From: Phytophthora sp. 'mugwort'
Taxonomy: Eukaryota; Oomycota; Peronosporomycetes; Peronosporales; Peronosporaceae
NCBI GenBank assembly: GCA_033558025.1
Contig: JAUCEF010000017.1
Span: 682,001-746,000, forward strand
Direction of reading: 5' to 3'
DNA: 64,000 nt
Shown: positions 10,413 through 21,072 of the stretch, piece after piece
How the letters are laid out: each line of letters starts with the position of its first letter
Numbering within the stretch: position 1 is the first letter of the stretch
Position numbers and translations under genes: made by a program
The notes under the pieces: generated by a model
What the model was told of the DNA's origin: nothing
Databases searched by the model: none
The model's input: only the letters and a program-made list of their open reading frames with translations

Positions 10413-11791
10413 TTACAGGCTGCTGTAGCGGTGCTGCTCGTGCGGCAGGATGTTGGCCAACTGCTCTTCAATGTACTCGCGAACCAACGGCGAGAACACG
10501 TCGAGCTGCATTTGCCCGTTGAACATGGCGTCATGGCCGAACTTGGAATCAACTTCAACCAGCTGCGCGTTGTGGCCGTAGGACTGCAAGATGTTCACAA
10601 GGTTGCGCTGTTCCTGGATCGGGATCAGAAGGTCCTGCTTAATGCCGATGATCAGGCTGTCACACGAGATGCGGCTCGTTCCCTCGGCAAGGTTCAGCGA
10701 GTTGCGGCCGAGGTTGGTTAGGTCCATGGCCTTGGACAGCAACAGGTAGCAGTTGGGGTCGAAAAGGCGAGCGAACTTGTTGGCCTGGTAGTCCATATAA
10801 CTTTCGACCTCGAACGTCGCCGTCTTAAAGTGCATCAGGCCCGTTGGGTTCCAGTCGAAGCGAGCGTCAAACTCTTCACGTGAGCGGTAGCACGTCATGC
10901 CAAGCTCACGCGCCACCTTCATGCCCTCAAGAGGCACACCGGGTGTATAGTTGCCGTCCTTGTACTCGGGGTCGGCGAGAATTGCACGGCGCTGCACACG
11001 TCGGAAGGCGACTGTGCCGGGGGTCGTCTGGTGCGTGCACGCGAGGCCGACAAGACGGTCCAGGCGGTCAGGGAACTGGGCCGCGAACTCAAGTGCCTGG
11101 ATGCCACCCATGCTGGCACCAATGACAGTGTGAACGCTGTCGATACCCAAGTCATCCAGGATCTTCGCGTGACAGCGCGCCATGTCTGCGGGCGTCAACT
11201 GCGGGAATGAGGCCTTGTAATTTTCACCGGTAAGTGGGTTGACCGTCAGCGGCGAGGTGGCGCCGAAAGGGCTGCCAAGCACAGACGGGCAGATGACGCG
11301 GAAGTAGGACGTGTTGATGGCCTTGCCTGGGCCGATCATGTTCTCCCACCAACCGGGGCGCGGGTCATCGCGGTTGGAGGCGGCATGGCTTGAGTGCGAA
11401 AAGGAAGGCAGCACCAGGATAGTGCGGTCACCGGACAACGAGCAGTCACCCCATTGCTCCCACTCAATGGTCACCTCAGGCAGCGAGCCACCCAGTTCGA
11501 GCGGGAACTCCTCATCTAAGACGGACTGGTACTTGTTGCGCGTGAGCGTGAAGTCGCCGCCGGCACCATGACCGCGCTTGGGGTCTACCACGTACGAGCG
11601 CTGCTGTTGCTGCGCGGCGTGGTTGAACGCGCTCCGGCGCGCGAGTTGCGAGGCCGCCGGACCCTGACGAAGTGCTGCCTGCGCGACGCGACTATACGGC
11701 AGTGGGGGGGGGGCAAATCAGCGTCTAAATAAAAAAAATAGTGGCTGGCCATATCCAGTGCAAAAGGAAAGTTAACTTACCGAGCGAGCAT
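10413..11791 (-). CDS. metX: Homoserine O-acetyltransferase, predicted mitochondrial
   Basis: This alpha/beta-hydrolase-fold enzyme transfers acetyl from acetyl-CoA to homoserine (or serine in some relatives) in the methionine/cysteine pathway. The long exon 11691-10413 carries the family features in order: LPSFSHSSHA oxyanion region, GPGKAINTSYF, CPSVLGSPFGATSP, nucleophile elbow GASMGG (Ser), catalytic Asp in GIKQDLLIP and His in KFGHDAMF. There is no ATG at the front of this exon. Upstream lies ATGCTCGCTCG followed by GTAAGT. Removing 11692-11780 (acceptor after a C-rich tract, CCGTATAG) joins the frames in phase 2. The result is a 429-residue protein whose first ~45 residues (MLARRVAQAALRQGP...) are Arg/Ala/Gln-rich without acidic residues, a classic mitochondrial presequence. 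The frame is intact and ends with TAA. Acetyl versus succinyl donor and Hse versus Ser substrate cannot be settled here. Confidence 0.9.
11692..11780 (-). other. Predicted first intron of the homoserine acetyltransferase gene
   Basis: It runs from donor GTAAGT (11780 downwards) to acceptor TATAG at 11692, 89 nt. An alternative acceptor TTATTTAG near 11729 has a better T tract but leads into an in-frame TGA before the C run. The downstream acceptor is therefore preferred because it restores an open presequence. It overlaps a run of ten G/C at 11704-11713, so a sequencing-length error there could mislead. Confidence 0.6.
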
Positions 11792-11831
11792 TGTAGTTAC
11801 TTGCTTCCGTTTACTTGTGCTCGGCGAGGTA

Positions 11832-11846
11832 GAATAATGAATGAGT
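11832..11846 (-). promoter_or_regulatory. Initiator-like element upstream of the acetyltransferase gene
   Basis: On the minus strand ACTCATTCATTATTC lies about 40-55 nt upstream of the proposed ATG. It resembles the oomycete initiator core (YTCANTYY, as in GCTCATTYB...). The position fits a transcription start with a short leader. This is motif resemblance only. Confidence 0.35.
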
Positions 11847-12189
11847 CTGCGGCTGCTGCGAGACGAAGTGTGACGAGGTGTCAAATCGACACTCCATTGG
11901 TTGAAGTGAGACCCATATAAGGGCTAAGTCACTCGGAGGAGGATCTAACGGGACATCCATTTCCGACCACAGGAATTCCGCTTTCCAGTGCCTTGGTACA
12001 AACAATCCTCCCATCCGTGATATTCTGAATAATGATTCACTCCAATAAGAGAGATACTGGGATGTCAAAAATTCCTTTGTTTAGCGGTTTGTGAACCCAA
12101 ATGCAAGATTATTACTAGACACACGCTATTAAATATCGCGATAACCTATTTCCAACCAAAGAAGTCCAGCATACTTTAATGTTTGCTGC

Positions 12190-12640
12190 TTAAGCCATAA
12201 CTCCTATTTTAAATGTTCGCTTCATTGTTCGAAACCCCTTCACTGCTCTTGACGACTCCCACATCACACCACCACCAACAAGAAGTTGCGTCGTCCAGTG
12301 AAGTCGCTCCTTCAGTTCTTCCGTAGTAAGATGCTCTGATGTTGGCATCTTCCTCGTTTCCCTCGCTTGCATGGTCACCTTCTAACTCAAACACGTTTTC
12401 GGTGTGGGGTTTTATTAAAAAGATGGGGCACAATCTCAGGTTTGACAGTAGTAGGCGCATCGTTTCAGCGCTCAATTCCCCTCAGCACCGCCTGCAGCAC
12501 GTCCATGTTCTAGAGTTTAGCGAGGATGCTCAAGTCCATTGACGGGTCAGCATCCAGCTTATCGAGAACGTGTTGTACAAGACACCGCCAATAGTGATGC
12601 TTGACGGCGGCAATGGTGGTGGGGGGGGGGGCTCTGTTTA
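12190..12640 (-). pseudogene. C-terminal fragment of a pogo-like (DDE_1) transposase
   Basis: The minus strand reads HHYWRCLVQHVLDKLDADPS, then NMDVLQAVLRGIER, then LTTEELKERLHWTTQLLVGG and VMWESSRAVKGFRTMKRTF across frames. The first pieces resemble the helical region after the third catalytic Asp in DDE_1 transposases, where a DVLQA-type motif precedes the terminal helix. Stops and at least one frameshift separate the pieces, and no catalytic Asp is present in the fragment. Assignment is moderate; an unrelated transposase cannot be excluded. A poly-G run (12620-12629) marks its upstream side. Confidence 0.35.
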
Positions 12641-14013
12641 ACCGCGGCGAGCGGCGCAGTGAATGTACCGATTTTCTGCCACATACCAGTGGATAATAAA
12701 TATTGTAGCTCCCGAAGCTTTTACACTTGAGAGGATTGTCTGTATTGACCTGGCAGGCCGCGGCCGGCGGAAAGTGTCACAATGCCGTTTTCAGCCCGTT
12801 TTCTGCACGTGCACCCGTGGAAAGTTTCGACTCGAAACACACCGCGGTCGGGCACAGGTCACTGACCTGAGGTCAGGCACATGAGCTCCGTTAAGACGAT
12901 CCAGCTGGGGCCTCAACGACAGCACTGTTCCCTTTGCCATCTCAGGAAACCGGGCGAGCGTCATCCGCAAGTTGTGGGCCGCAACGATGCATTCCACCAT
13001 TGGGCCAGGCTGGATGAATGGCGCGGCGAATCGCGGTCGTCGGTGGCTCTTTTCTGACGGAAGGCAGCAGATAATGTTTGCGTCGACTGTCAGTAGCCCT
13101 GACGCACGTCTCAGCGCGTTGCAAATGGCCCGTCGCCGAGCACCAACCATCCGCGTCACGCCAAAGTGTCCATCGATAGGCCAGCGCGAGATGGGACGTC
13201 CATGCAGCGGAAAGCACATTGGTATCCACCATCAGTCCAACACCGGTACGGACTTGCTGGCTAGCACTCGCCTTGATGCATATACGAAGAATGGCAGCGG
13301 TCTTAAAACGGTCTTAAACCGCTGCCATTCTACGTATTACGCATCATCAATGCCATCGTTGCACTTCTTCGTTGATGAATTGCTCTCTGCGCGGGCTGCC
13401 GACAGGGTAGACTATAGTACAATAGGGTCCTGCAATGAAGCCACCTCGATATTATGCATGTACGTTCTTGAATGTATTGTACCTCCCATGCGGTTCGATT
13501 TGCACCATGCAGCAGAAAGATCGTGCGGGTTCTGCACAAAACGACTCCACCACCGGAACAAATACGTTACGGATGTCGTTAGTGTACATGTAATCCTAGG
13601 TATTCTAGAGCGTCAAGACCGCAGCAGAAAGTAAAATTTTCGAGTACAATTCAGACCGTGTACCGATCATAACTTGGCCCCGCGAAGTTTTCATCAATTC
13701 ATTGCTCGGCTTAGTGCCGCCGATAGTATAGATCTCGACACCGGGTTCAGGTATGCCATAGTGAATGACTGAGCCGTAAGGTACGGCCCGTAAAACCATT
13801 ACCTTGGATTTTATTTAATGAAACAATCCGTACCGTAAAAGGGTCGGAATGTGTGCCCTCGCGTAGCCATTCAATAATGGCGATGCCGCTGAACCTACGG
13901 CCCGTATCCGGATAGGCAACGGAAAAGTCTTATTTTCGTGAGTGGCGTTGGCAGTACAGCTTGCCGGTTGCCCCTTCGTTTTTAATAATGCAGGAATGTG
14001 ACCTTTTACCAGT
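12641..14013. other. GC-rich region with long overlapping open frames, no recognised gene
   Basis: The longest frame is 12972-13634 on the plus strand (220 codons). A minus-strand frame of 142 codons (13219-12791) overlaps it and contains the natural-looking stretch CIVAAHNLRMTLARFPEMAK. Such double openness is common in GC-rich DNA. Neither product shows a family I know, and the plus-strand product contains the hairpin repeat at 13282-13337, which argues against it. From 13640 to 14013 nothing coding is evident. Confidence 0.25.
13282..13337. repeat. Near-perfect inverted repeat (hairpin)
   Basis: The left arm reads ATACGAAGAATGGCAGCGGT and the right arm is its reverse complement with one mismatch. 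They are separated by about 16 nt rich in TTAA. It could be abutting transposon ends or a small fold-back element. Confidence 0.7.
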
Positions 14014-14040
14014 CAGGTTGTGTTTTCACAAGCAAAACGG
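14014..14040. repeat. Left terminal inverted repeat of the Tc1/mariner-type element
   Basis: This 27-nt segment ends GCAAAACGG. It matches the reverse complement of 15492-15520 except for a 2-nt gap. Confidence 0.7.
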
Positions 14041-14143
14041 ATTTGGCGAGCTTGTGCAACTCAATAATTCAACGAAAAGGGACACTTGCAGGTAAAGTGG
14101 TTTTCTAATATATTTTTCCCATGCAAAGTGGTTTCTACCAGAG

Positions 14144-15439
14144 CTACTTTCCTAGTTCCATATCGTCCCCGCGCTGGGCAAGGAAAATGCTTTTGAAGCA
14201 GCGTCGCTCCATACGCCAGACCAATCGCTGCGTAAGGACTATCTTGCTGCTTTGTACGGCCTCCTTCATGAGAGTCATTCTGTTCGCAGCCAGCGAGTTA
14301 TACTGGTCTCGCACTAGCAACTCACGCCGCTTGGCTGCGAGATGCAACTTCATGCGCGCCTTCAGCACGCTCAAGCAGCCCTCGATTGCATTGCACATAG
14401 GGCGGTACGGTGCTAACCGTAGAATGACCAGCTTGTTGTTGTTGACGATGCCATCAATAACGAGTTGCTCGCATGCCAGTGTCTCTAGCTGGCTGTGAGC
14501 GGGGGCGTTGTCGGTGACCACGACAACCTTCTTGCCCAAGCAACACTCCTTGTACTCGTCGCTGTTGAGCGCAGCCACGAACAGGTCCGCGACAAAGTGC
14601 GCATTCTCTTCCATGTGAACGGAGACGTCATGGGTCGCACAATACGAGCCCGTTGCCCGGCGACAGACCGCACTGCACGTGGATTCTTGCCCTACGACGC
14701 CGGAAGCATCACGACTGCACGCTCGCCTGCACGAGCCCAACCTTGGTTGCGAGACAGGTAGATGTTGAAACTGGTTTCGTCGTGGTAGACAATCATGTCC
14801 ACGTGCATGTTCAGCGCTTTGGCGAACTCCATCGGCTTCTCCTTGTTCACTGCATTGTTCATGGCGGCCGTCTCGATTCGTAGGCCCTTGACCGTGTACA
14901 GCATGCCGTGCAGCGCGTGGTGGATGGAGGTGATGCTAACGTCCACCGACATGTCGCTCCGGAGTCTGTCCTTCATGACGGTCATGGTCATGGCCGCCTG
15001 CTCGTCCAGGTACTCCTTGAGCTTGGACATGACCTCGACCGTCATCTTGACGCATGCAGGCCGCACGCCGCCACGTGGCTGCTGCTCGATACTGCCTTTA
15101 GCTGCGATGCGCCGTGCAGTAGTGACAGACACATCATTGCTAGCAGCGACACCTAGCCAATCTTGCCCTGCCAAAAAAAGCGTCGAGCACGCGCTTCTTC
15201 GCGCTGATGCGCTCGAACCGCTTGGCCTCACGTGACACAAGAGGCGGTGTCAGGGGCGTCTGCGAGGTGGGCGGGCGGCGGGACCATTGGAGAGCTGCTG
15301 GGGGAGGGTTGTGAAGTAGGCAGCTAATATGCGAATGAGTGAGTGCCGGTGCGGTGGCGGAGAACGGCTTTGCCAATATCGAGTGGATGGTTTTGTTTCC
15401 GCCACAACGCCACTTTGGTTGGGAAAAAGTTGGCGCCAA
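14144..15439 (-). pseudogene. Tc1/mariner (IS630-like) transposase, frameshifted
   Basis: Three minus-strand frames form one transposase. The first, from 15439, leads into AKRFERISAKKRVLDAF. A frameshift at the A7 run near 15173-15179 leads to the helix-turn-helix region (LGVAASNDVSVTTARRIAAK) and then MIVYHDETSFNIYLSRNQGW with the first catalytic Asp. A second frameshift near 14690-14740 leads to VVVVTDNAPAHS (second Asp) and PYRPMCNAIEGCLSVLKAR (Glu). By my count 42 residues separate the second Asp from the Glu, more than the usual 34. All catalytic residues survive. Only two frame breaks are evident, so the copy is not very old. Product: a nuclear cut-and-paste transposase. Confidence 0.75.
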
Positions 15440-15491
15440 ACCGCTTTGGTTGTAAAACCTAATTATAGGTGGTTAGGAAAACCTCGCTTGA

Positions 15492-15520
15492 CCGTTTTGC
15501 TTGTGAAAACACTCAACCTG
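15492..15520. repeat. Right terminal inverted repeat of the Tc1/mariner-type element
   Basis: This 29-nt segment starts CCGTTTTGCTTGTGAAAACA and is the inverted partner of 14014-14040. Confidence 0.7.
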
Positions 15521-16675
15521 CCTGGCAAGGTGTAATGCTCTCCTTATGGAAACCGCTCGCTGACGATGATAATCCAATATAGTCCCAACTGAAAAATAGG
15601 AGATGAAAGTCACACAAAACGACCAACAAAGGAGAGCGATTGCGAGCGGGCGTAGCCATAGCAACCCGCGCGGTATTTGCGGTGGCGGGCCCGGCGTCGA
15701 GCTTCCAGCGTGCGGGCCGAACTTAACATATTTTCTTCGCAGGAGCGCGGCGACTGCCTTTGCGAAGCAAAGCCAAAGCACCTGCCCTCGGAGGGTTAGG
15801 GAAAAGAGAGATGAGAGATTTTACTACAAAACTACAGTGTAAATCAAAAATCTGACGGGGCTAGATGAGCACAGTAACACGTGTCTTAATTCAATACAAA
15901 ACGGAAGTTTAAACTAAAAAACGTGACGCGGCGACTTGAGCGCAACAACACGTGCCTTAGTCCAAACCCTCAACGTACTCGCAAGGTTGACTAGCAAAAA
16001 AAGCTTCCAACTAATATTCCGCCCCCTTGTGAAACGATGTGAGTATTGCGATATTTGACCGTGGCTTGCGCGTGTTTCCGATGAGAATCAGATCCAGTTC
16101 TGCGTAGAAGCAGCCTTCCCTTAGCGTTTCAATTGCTCACAAAACGTGACAGATAGCTTTCTCCATCTTTCCTGAATTAGCGACAACGACTGGACGAATA
16201 CCTAGCGTTACTGGATAGTGGCTTACCCAGTTGTATCTTGCTTCTTCCTTCTTTCGTTGGTAGCCACGAACAATATTTACGCTACGCTGGCTGGGTCGCG
16301 ACCATGCATCGTCGCCACCGTATGTCCCTAGAAACGATGATTGATGACAACGTTTCTGTTGAAGAAGATGAAAGGCACGATAACTCCAGGTGCTTGTAGT
16401 TCTGGTTGCTCACTTCATGAACACATTTCTAATTTTGCGGCACTTTCCACAACTCCCACTGCGACATTCCGCACTTTCTGGACACGAAATGCCACATCAA
16501 GAGCACCCTGGTACAGATTCCACCCACAAAGTTGTACACACCAACAGTCCCTGACTCTTCAAAATCAGTATCGGACTTATATCGGTTTATCCAGGCTCTG
16601 CTTCAGGTTTAAAATTCCAAACTCCCGCCCAAAAGGCACCACAATCCAAACAAATCCCCGAAAAGAGAAGACGCC
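15521..16675. other. Gene-free stretch
   Basis: There is a GC-rich patch at about 15640-15750, then AT-richer DNA with a repeated phrase: ...AAAACTACAGTGTAAATCAAAAATC at ~15830 and a similar ACGTGACGCGGCGACTTGAG at ~15925, both near AACACGTG. No coding similarity or RNA gene is seen. Confidence 0.35.
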
Positions 16676-17772
16676 ATGACCACGATGAATCCAATCAAGG
16701 GAAAGTGGCTCACGCTTGAGCAAAAGGGCCTGGTCATTGGTGAGATCGGCGCACGCAACCTGGGTCATTGCTTGCAGAGCTGGCCAAGGGGCCATGCAGC
16801 GTTCAAGCTGTCGCAAACGCAGCCAAGAGCCGCCATTCGGAACAGTCTCTTCAGCGGTGTATCCATCGAGTCGAAGCGCAGCACAGGACCGGATGCAGAC
16901 GCTGCTGCCAGGAACTGGAGGATCGACTTGGGGCGTACGTCGACTCGTGCTTGATCCAGCACGCCGCTCTTTCGCGACGGTTGGTCACCGGGAAGGCGAA
17001 GCAGATCTACGCATCGCTAGCACCCCCACCCCTCCCGCTGCTCGAGCTATTCTACGGATGGCTGCCGCGCTTTATGAAGAGCCATGATCTTCGCTTCCGC
17101 GAGATGCACGGCGAGGCTGGCTTTGTGGACCCAGCAGTAGTTGAAGAAGGCCGATTGGCAATGCAATACATCGCATGGCATTACGCCTTGCGTGATATCT
17201 GGAACATGAACGAGTCAGGACTCTTCTATCGGTCAGCAAAGACGCGTGGATTCTGCAAGTCCAAGACGAAAGCCTTGAAGAAGGATAAAACTTACACCGC
17301 GCTTGTCCTTGCGGCAAACGCGGACGGATCGAAGAAGCGCAAGGTGTTTTGCATAGGACGAGCGTACCGCCCATACTGTTTTGAGCGCAAGATCGGTGAA
17401 GAGTTTGGATACTACTACCGAAACAAGCGCAAAACCTGAATGAAGATGTCACTATACACCGAATGTGTTCGTGGATTTGACGGTGAGATGAGGAAAGCTG
17501 GGAGATATGTATTGCTTCTGGTCGACGGCGCTTTATCTCATGCGCGCGATGACATTGGGCCAGCCGAGCTCACAAACATCACGGTTCAAAAGCACCCGCC
17601 AAACACGACCTCTCACTTGCAGCCTATGGACGCTGAGATTATAGCCGCCCTTAAAGCCGGCTACCCCGACAAGCATATGGAGCTAGCGCCGATTCTAGCA
17701 GACCGGACACACCCGGAGACGAAGCCTGACGGCAAGAGGATCCTATGTGGAACAGCTTCAGGTCATGTGTAA
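16676..17772 (+). pseudogene. Degenerate pogo-like (DDE_1, CENP-B type) transposase B
   Basis: The start region LTLEQKGLVIGEIGARN (frame of 16676) is the helix-turn-helix beginning. The frame of 16768-17439 continues through FYGWLPRFMKSHDLRFREMH, DIWNMNESGLFYRS and IGRAYRPYCF to IGEEFGYYYRNK. After TGA 17437-17439 the same frame goes on with MSLYTECVRGFD, RYVLLLVDGALSHARDD (second Asp) and TTSHLQPMDAEI (third Asp). The first catalytic Asp, expected in NMDESG, is Asn here (AAC, 17209-17211), so the enzyme would be dead even without the stop. The TGA sits where Trp is expected. N-terminal frameshifts occur near 16770-16900. The C terminus decays after 17740. Confidence 0.75.
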
Positions 17773-18793
17773 CGGGGTTACATGAAGAGTGCTAAGTCAC
17801 TCTTCAGAATGGTGTACCTAAGTACCCTAAGTGATGTAGTCAACATCACTATGACTTCACGGCAATGACGTCATGGATAGGTACCACAGATATGGTACAA
17901 GACCTCAGAGTCACCCAATAGGATAACATCTAGGGTACTTTATAGGTGAGTAATAGTTAGTATCAAAGCTTGCAAATGGGCACCCTCAGTTGGGCACCCT
18001 AACTGGTTTCTAATACGGCGGCGGGTGGGTGATGGCAACCCGATTAAGCCTGTATTATAATAGAGCGATAAAATTAACTGCAGTTTAGCTTTGATTCTTA
18101 CAATAACAGACGTATAAGATATTTTGTGCTTTTTTATGCCGGCATGGATGGGCGGGTACAGGTACCCGAACTGTCCGTCGGTAGACTGGCGGGTGCGGCT
18201 TGGGTACCCGATTGAAACTCAACAACGGGGTGGGTAGTCCGTAAAGCTGCGTTTGCGACCTCTGGTTAGTATGTAGACGCTTTAAAAGGGGTCACCTATA
18301 TATATATATTCAGTCTTAATCTACCCAATTTTAGTAACAGTCCCACAAGCGGCACCTATTAAGTCGCAACCTTCCAAATGGGCAGATTTCAATAAGTTTC
18401 TCAAAACTAAGGACCGTGTTAGCGTCACCAACGAGATTTCATAAAACGGACGCACATCACCAACCTGGATGACTAATTGTCACATACGTATTGGTATCTC
18501 GTTGGTTTTCACTAAACGGTTCACTAACGGTGTAATATATACCGCACTAAGTACGTCATCAATCGGATTAAGTACGACAAGGTTATGTTAGGTACGACCA
18601 GATTTCTCTACATCTGCGACAGTTTCTAGAGATTCTGAGGCGAATCGCAGGAGTGCTACTCGAATGTAACAGCTACTTGTCATTGCCAGCAAGAGTCTCT
18701 AGCGTTGTAAAAATGTATTTCCCTTCGCGCTCATGGGTTGTCGACGCTAAAACGTCGTATATACTCTGAGGAGTAGGAAGATTGCACTATGGT
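17773..18793. other. Gene-free, AT-rich stretch with minor repeats
   Basis: This contains a short TA microsatellite near 18297-18309 and two related GGGTACCCG-like patches around 18160-18215. An imperfect inverted pair, ACCAACGAGAT near 18432 and ATCTCGTTGGT near 18494, might be ends of a ~110-bp MITE. No gene is recognised. Confidence 0.35.
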
Positions 18794-19526
18794 TCAAGTG
18801 GGCATGCAGTGACCAGCCTGGGAGGTCCGCTTCTTTGTTTTTGTGATGACACGTAGTCCGACTGAAGTGATATGACATGCTTCTTCTAGCTTGAACGCTA
18901 ACAACCTTTGTATGAACACCGATGGTGTCCCCTGTGCGGCGAACCAGTCGTAGATCTCGCTGTCGTCGACCTCGTCAGGTAGGCGCTGCAAGTCGACACA
19001 GTACCAGCTGGAGTACTTGGAGTACGGTTGAACCCGATAGTTTCGGTCGCAGATCGACAACATCTGGCCACCCAACTTGGATGCGATAGTTTGATCAGTG
19101 CATACATAGCTGATGCCAACGTTCCGGATGGTCTTGAAATCGCGCAGATGGCTGATGTTGGCCGACCAGAGGGCCTGTTGCGTATCCGATTCGAGCGAGG
19201 TCATGATCTCCGTATCAGAGAACGTGGCGGTCAGGTCTCGCGCAGGAATCCACATCGTAGGTCAACTCACTCGAGACGAGCTGGGGAACTCCACGTAGAG
19301 CAGCTGCTTTCTTGTCATCAGCGTTGCGCTCGGGATCCAACATGGCCTTTTCCGCTGACGCGAGCGCGTCATCGGTGGGCAACGAGAACTCGACCTGTGG
19401 GGCCTTGTTTCGCCACTCAGCATGCCAAGTCTGATCACGACGGGGAGCCGCCATGATGATAGGCTGTGAAGGCTGACGGACCAGTTCGGGCGTTTCTTCT
19501 TCCAGCTGCTCTCTCGCAGCTGTCAC
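18794..19526 (-). pseudogene. Degenerate gene of unknown function, probably retroelement-derived
   Basis: Two overlapping minus-strand frames join naturally. The first (19526-19215) ends GVPQLVSSELTYDVDS. The second (19255-18794) continues ARDLTATFSDTEIMTSLES, NVGISYVCTDQTIASKLGG and VDLQRLPDEVDDSEIYDWFA. A single frameshift at about 19230-19250 separates them. The continuous product would be about 245 residues, acidic and without transmembrane segments. The wording resembles repetitive oomycete proteins I associate with non-LTR retrotransposon first ORFs, but I cannot name a domain. The upstream GC-rich segment 19527-19858 could be its leader. It is repeat-derived by inference only. Confidence 0.4.
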
Positions 19527-19930
19527 GTTCTCCCCCCCGTTTACGGTGGGGCTAGGCCGTACTTCTTTGACCTCTTAGGGCCACAGGCGCAAATTCGGCA
19601 ACTGCTTTAAGGAAGCGGCTCGATTGGGAGTCGCGACGACTTAGTTCTTCGGCGGCGGCAGCACGACGGGTTAGCGTGGTGGTGGTGTCGCGGCGCGGGG
19701 CGGAGTCTTGAGGTCCGGTATTCAGGTGAGGCGACAGCACGACAGTTAGGCTGAGGTGGAGAAACGACAACACGGGACTGGAGGGACCGAAGCTTGATAG
19801 CGCAGTAGCAGGTATGGGCCTGCCTATGTGCACTTGTGGGGTAGCAGGCAAATTGCAAACTCGAGTTTGTTGGAGCGCGAACGGCGGATGTTATTCAGTA
19901 TACGTTTATTAATGCGAATATGTATATAAT
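19527..19930. other. GC-rich then AT-rich spacer
   Basis: Bases 19550-19850 are GC-rich and open in two minus-strand frames (no family). The rest is AT-rich up to the truncated transposase C. No clear feature is seen. Confidence 0.3.
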
Positions 19931-20590
19931 TTGTTGACTAAGTTTCCGTTACGTTTTATAATAGCCACAACATCTGACTCTTTCCAAGCCTCGGTATTCT
20001 TATACGCGTCGGCAACGGGTCGCCAGCTGCGGCCAATGATCGTGTTTGCGATGACGCCAGGAGCAATCGTCCACGATGAGCTGAAGGAGGACAAGCACTA
20101 CGACTGGGACTGGGACTACTATACAGTACAGGACAAGGCATACTGCGACAAGAAGGTCATGATTGAGTGGATTGACAAGGTCTGGACCCCCGACATCCAA
20201 GGTCCCAGCGTCTTTGCTCTTGACAGCCTCAAGACGCATAAAATGGAGTGCATCCGGATTCGCCTGGTAGTACAGCAGCGTGGTCTACGTGCCTCCTGGG
20301 GTGACATGATTGGCACAGTCGATGGACATCGCTGTCATAAAACCCTTTGAGGACAGACTAAGAGATCTCTATACAAAGTTTGTTATTGAAAACGGCACAT
20401 TCACTGATGCAGCCTAGAAGCGGCGTCATGTTGCCGCTTCAGTGCTGCAAGCGTGGGACGAGGTCGAGGAGGGGTCCATCCGCAACGGGCTTTCTGAAAG
20501 TCGGCCTCGTGGCGAGGGGCCCGCGCAATGCCAGAGGTGACTTCACAACACCAAAGTCTGCTAGTGAAGGACTAGTTGAGGAATCGTAAG
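19931..20590 (+). pseudogene. 5'-truncated pogo-like (DDE_1) transposase C
   Basis: The frame reads RQLRPMIVFAMTPGAIVHDE, YDWDWDYYTVQDKAYCDKKV, MIEWIDKVW and VFALDSLKTHKM (second catalytic Asp). It frameshifts to AQSMDIAVIKPFEDRLRDLY (third Asp, with the usual QP now QS), then VLQAWDEVEEGSIRNG. After another frameshift it gives FLKVGLVARGPRNARGDF and ends SASEGLVEES. A TAG interrupts near 20418. The part with the DNA-binding domain and first Asp is missing, so the copy is truncated at about 19930. The C-terminal GLVEES ending suggests the natural stop at 20587-20589. It differs from A, B and D. Confidence 0.7.
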
Positions 20591-21072
20591 AACAGTCAAT
20601 GCAGTCTGGTCGGATGTTGGTTGTAAAATGGGGGGTCGCTTTAGGAATTTGTCGTCTTATCTAAAAAGGGCTGCCCAGCACACTTTTTACTAAGCGACGC
20701 CTCGATTACGGTGTGTTACATGACCGCCGTAATTTACGATAGTGACTAAAATGCAATACTTTTGCAAAATGCACAGCATATAAGTCTCAAGTGTTTTAAT
20801 AATACGTAACTATCGTAACCATTACGTTACGCATACCAAAAAAGCAATGGTTATCGAACAGAACTCGGTGGTAATGAACCAAAGCTGATCATAATGAATT
20901 AAAACCGATTAAGCCCTCGGTCTCAGCTATTGTTTTGCGTTATGGTGTTATTGAAATGCAAATTTTATGGAAAGGCTGAAATCAATGTAATATTCCGCTA
21001 ACCTTACGTGAGGTCAGCTGCATAATCGTGACATGGAGGCGTGCCTGGACCACCATATCGCGTTTATGCCTT
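20591..21072. other. Gene-free, AT-rich stretch
   Basis: This lies between transposase C and the 3' end of LINE 1. No open frame of note, RNA gene or poly-A/T tail is seen. Confidence 0.4.

Larger units (their letters stand above)
14014..15520. mobile_element. Tc1/mariner (IS630)-type transposon with terminal inverted repeats
   Basis: The ends match in inverted orientation. The left end at 14014-14040 begins CAGGTTGTGTTTTCACAAGC. The right end at 15492-15520 is its complement with two extra bases after CAGGTTG. Weaker similarity continues outward for about 15 bp (ACCTT..CCAG), so the true termini may lie near 14000 and 15535. A TA follows the right end (GTGTAATG); on the left the matching dinucleotide is TG. 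The enclosed minus-strand transposase is broken. The ~1.5-kb size fits this superfamily. Confidence 0.7.

Noticed and set aside
10950..11133. Plus-strand frames opposite the acetyltransferase
   Set aside because: They are shadows of the conserved minus-strand enzyme.
12972..13634. 220-codon plus-strand open frame as a gene
   Set aside because: It overlaps equally long minus-strand frames, contains a hairpin repeat, ends in unrelated composition and matches no family. Openness is likely due to GC content.
18417..18525. Small MITE with ACCAACGAGAT ends
   Set aside because: Arms are short and imperfect, and no target duplication is visible. Mentioned only within the gene-free entry.
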